The notes below the pieces were generated by a model. The model searched no databases and was not told the origin of the DNA. It saw only the letters and a list, made by a program, of their open reading frames with translations. DNA of 64,000 nt. Origin: Acanthosepion lycidas. Lineage: Eukaryota; Mollusca; Cephalopoda; Sepiida; Sepiidae. The number at the start of each line of letters is the position of its first letter. Position 1 is the stretch's first letter. Of the stretch, positions 62,001 to 64,000 are shown in pieces. The stretch covers positions 402,429-466,428 of the forward strand of contig CAWVQA010000036.1 of assembly GCA_963932145.1 (NCBI GenBank), in the 5' to 3' direction. A program made the position numbers and the translations under genes.

Positions 62001-64000
62001 GTCCATGCATGCTATGATCACGGTATGAATTTGAAGGCAAAATATTTTTTTGCAGATATTATATGAGGTCTTTCCCTGTCCATAATGCTAAATTGAGGAG
62101 GTAAAATATAAATATAAATAGGAAACAGAAGAGAAATGTACAGTGATCACCCATTTTCTGCCCACAATCTTTTTCATGGAAATGCCAGTCATATGAGTCG
62201 AGTCCATGCATGCTACGATCACGGTATGAATTTGAAGGCAAAATATTTTTTTGCAGAGATTATATTAGGACTTTCCCTGTTCATAATGCTAAATTGAGGA
62301 GGTAAAATATAAATATAAATAGGAAACAGAAGAGAAATGTACAGTGATCACCCATTTTGTGCCCACGATCTTTTTCTTGGAAATCCCAGTCATATGAGTC
62401 GAGTCCAGACATGCTACGATCACGGTATGAATTTGAAGGCAAAATATTTTTGTGCAGATCTTAGATTAGGTCTTTCCCTGTCCATAATACTAAATTGAGG
62501 AGGTAAAATAGAAATATAAATAGGAAACAGAAGAGAAATGTACAGTGATCACCCATTTTCTGCCCACAATCTTTTTCATGGTAATCCCAATCATATGAGT
62601 CGAGTCTATTCATGCTACGATCACGGTATGAATTTGAAGGCAATATATTTTTTTGCAGAACTTAGATTACGTTTTTATCTGTCCATAATGCTAAATGAAG
62701 GAAGTAAAATATAAATATAAATAGGAAACAGAAGAGAAATGTACAGAGATCACCCATTTTCTGCCCACAATCTTTTTCATGGAAATCCCAGTCCTATGAT
62801 TCGAGTCCATGCATGCTACGATCACGGTATGAAATGAAGGCAAAATATTCTTTTGCAGAGCTTAGATTAGGTCGTTCCCTGTCCATAATGCTAAATTGAG
62901 GAGTTAAATAGAAATATAAATTGGAAACATAACAGAAATGTACAGTGATCACCCATTTTCTGCCCACAATCTTTTTCATGGAAATCCCAGTCATATGAGT
63001 CGAGTCCATGCATGCTACGATCACGGTATGAATTTGAAGGCGAAATATTTTTTTGCAGATCTTAGATTAGATCTTTCCCTGTCCACAATGCTAAATTAAA
63101 GAAGTAAAATATAAATATAAATAGGAAACATAAGAGAAATGCACAGAGATCACCCATTTTGTGCCCACAATCTTTTTCATGGAAATCCCAGTCATATGAG
63201 TCGAGTCCATGCATGCTACGATCATGGTATGAATTTGAAGGCAAAATATTTTTTTGCAGATCTTAGATTAGGTCTTTCCCTGTCCATAATGATAAATTAA
63301 GGAAGTAAAATATAAATATAAATAGGAAACAGAAGATAAATGTACAGTGATCACCCATTTTGGGACCACAATCTTTTTCATGTAAATCCCAGTCATATGA
63401 GTCGAGTCCATGCATGCTACGATCACAGTATGAATTTGAAGGCAAAATATTTTTTTGCAGATCTTAGATTGGATCTTTCCCTGTCCATAATGCTAAATTA
63501 AGGAAGTAAAATAGAAATATACATAGGAAACAGAAGAGAAATGCACAGTGATCACCCATTCTCTGCTCACAATCTTTTTCATGGAAATCCCAGTCATATG
63601 AGTCGAGTCCATGCATGCTACGATCACGGTATGAATTTGAAGGCAAAATATCTTTTTGCAGATCTTAGATTAGGTCTTTCCCTGACCATAATGCTAAATT
63701 AAGGAAGTAAAATATAAATAGGAATAGGAAACAGAAGAGAAATGCACAGAGATCCCCCATTTTCTGCCCACAATCTTTTTCATCGAAATCCCAGTCATAT
63801 GAGTTGAGTCCATGCATGCTACGATCACGGTATGAATTTGAAGGCAAAATATTTTTTTGCAGATCTTAGATTAGATATTTCCCTGTCCATAATGCTAAAT
63901 TAAGGAAGTAAAATATAAATATAAATAGGAAACAGAAGAGAAATGTACAGTGATCACCCATTTTGTGCCCACCATCTTTTTCATGTAAATCCCAGTCATA
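59066..64000 (+). repeat. Terminal mixed A/B satellite segment
   Basis: About 25 ordinary units. Small recurrences exist: AGGTCGTTCCCTGTC(G/C)ATAATG near 60690, 61091 and 62871, and GAGTCCATACATGC in many units at 60.0-61.8 kb. The array continues past the right edge; the window ends inside a unit at TCCCAGTCATA. No gene-like or unique sequence is visible. Confidence 0.88.
61449..61460 (+). repeat. 27-bp deletion inside a monomer
   Basis: CTATGAAT is joined to CTTAGAGTAGG, removing unit bases 95-121, which include the A/T tract. Only AT is shared at the join. I see no second copy of this junction. Confidence 0.88.

Larger units (their letters stand above)
1..64000 (+). repeat. 201-bp tandem satellite array filling the window
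   Basis: The same sequence recurs every 201 bp from end to end. The unit start GTACAGTGATCAC occurs at 36, about 237, 20128, 44500 and 63945, always close to a multiple of 201 apart. Single-base indels and a few truncated units cause the small drift. By eye the consensus has 74 G/C in 201 bases. Every unit normally contains CATATG, ATGCATGC, two GATCAC words and a purine-rich tail. No non-satellite DNA interrupts the array, so both true edges lie outside the window. Tandem satellites of this size are typical of eukaryotic heterochromatin. A centromeric, pericentromeric or subtelomeric location is inference, and the family and host are not recognised. Confidence 0.98.

Noticed and set aside
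1363-63847. Scores of 60-74 codon minus-strand open frames reading (M)PSNSYRDRSMHGLDSYDW
   Set aside because: They recur once per 201-bp unit and are the repeat itself. The apparent start is usually TTG; the first ATG (in GCATGCAT) leaves only about 49 codons. Many units are shifted or stopped by one-base indels, and substitutions look spread over all codon positions. I see no promoter, intron or domain support.
1-64000. AGGAGGT before short frames, resembling a bacterial ribosome binding site
   Set aside because: It is part of the unit tail (GAGGAGGTAAAAT) and repeats every 201 bp with no sizeable frame after it. The window looks eukaryotic.
1-64000. CENP-B-box-like TTCGGCCCACAATC in type A units
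   Set aside because: Only TTCG and the following A agree with the essential pattern; the CGGG half is absent. Types B and C lose even the TTCG.
1-64000. CRISPR array
   Set aside because: Units are 201 bp and abut without unique spacers, and there are no cas-like genes. This is a satellite.
1-64000. tRNA, rRNA or 5S gene cluster
   Set aside because: The 201-bp period could suggest 5S spacer repeats, but no rRNA- or tRNA-like core is recognisable. The B-box-like word lacks a convincing A box and T-arm.

Overview
The whole 64 kb window is one uninterrupted tandem satellite array. The unit is about 201 bp (about 37% G+C on a consensus I read by eye) and all copies point the same way, apart from one 336-bp inverted piece at 20305-20640. 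Unit starts run from position 36 to 63945, a spacing of almost exactly 318 x 201 bp. Allowing for truncated units there are about 320 copies. I see no conventional gene, tRNA, rRNA, transposon, CRISPR array or unique flanking DNA. An array of this size, unit length and internal structure points to eukaryotic heterochromatin (centromeric, pericentromeric or subtelomeric). I cannot name the species, and I do not recognise the family.

In a frame where unit base 1 is the g of GTACAG, the landmarks are: GTGATCAC (6-13), a diagnostic triplet (21-23), CATGGA (38-43), CATATG (54-58 region), GAGTCGAGTCC (58-68), ATGCATGC (69-76), a second GATCAC (80-85), an A/T tract (103-115), AGATCTTAG (118-126), and a C-poor AT-rich tail (159-201) that often holds overlapping TATAAATA words. 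Three variant types mix along the array. Type A has CGG at 21-23 and usually GTGCAG after the T tract. Type B has CTG and usually TTTGCAG. Type C has GTG together with AGTAAT(G/A)GG in the tail.

Layout: 0-5 kb, type A with older block copies; 5.06-6.66 kb, a dimeric A/B higher-order array; 6.66-8.9 kb, copies of the 3.65-4.28 kb block; 8.9-20.2 kb, the most diverged mixture; 20.25-20.64 kb, a deletion plus inversion; 20.65-26.9 kb, mixed with local dimers and trimers; 27-33.6 kb, rich in type C with a mosaic block near 32.2-32.85 kb; 34-42.9 kb, type B rich, with truncated units and a segmental copy; 43.2-49.04 kb, a 14-unit higher-order block copied as 15 units; 49.6-53.65 kb, a nearly perfect 2010-bp tandem duplication; 53-59.07 kb, further multi-unit copies including a clean crossover hybrid; 59-64 kb, ordinary mixed units.

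No genes work together here. What can be read is how the array evolves: unequal exchange in whole-unit steps, conversion-like reshuffling (all four combinations of two variant sites in one unit class), short-homology deletions, CpG decay consistent with cytosine methylation, and one foldback inversion. Because 201 is divisible by 3, the minus strand shows a repeating 60-codon open frame. I judge this to be a by-product of the repeat, not a gene family.
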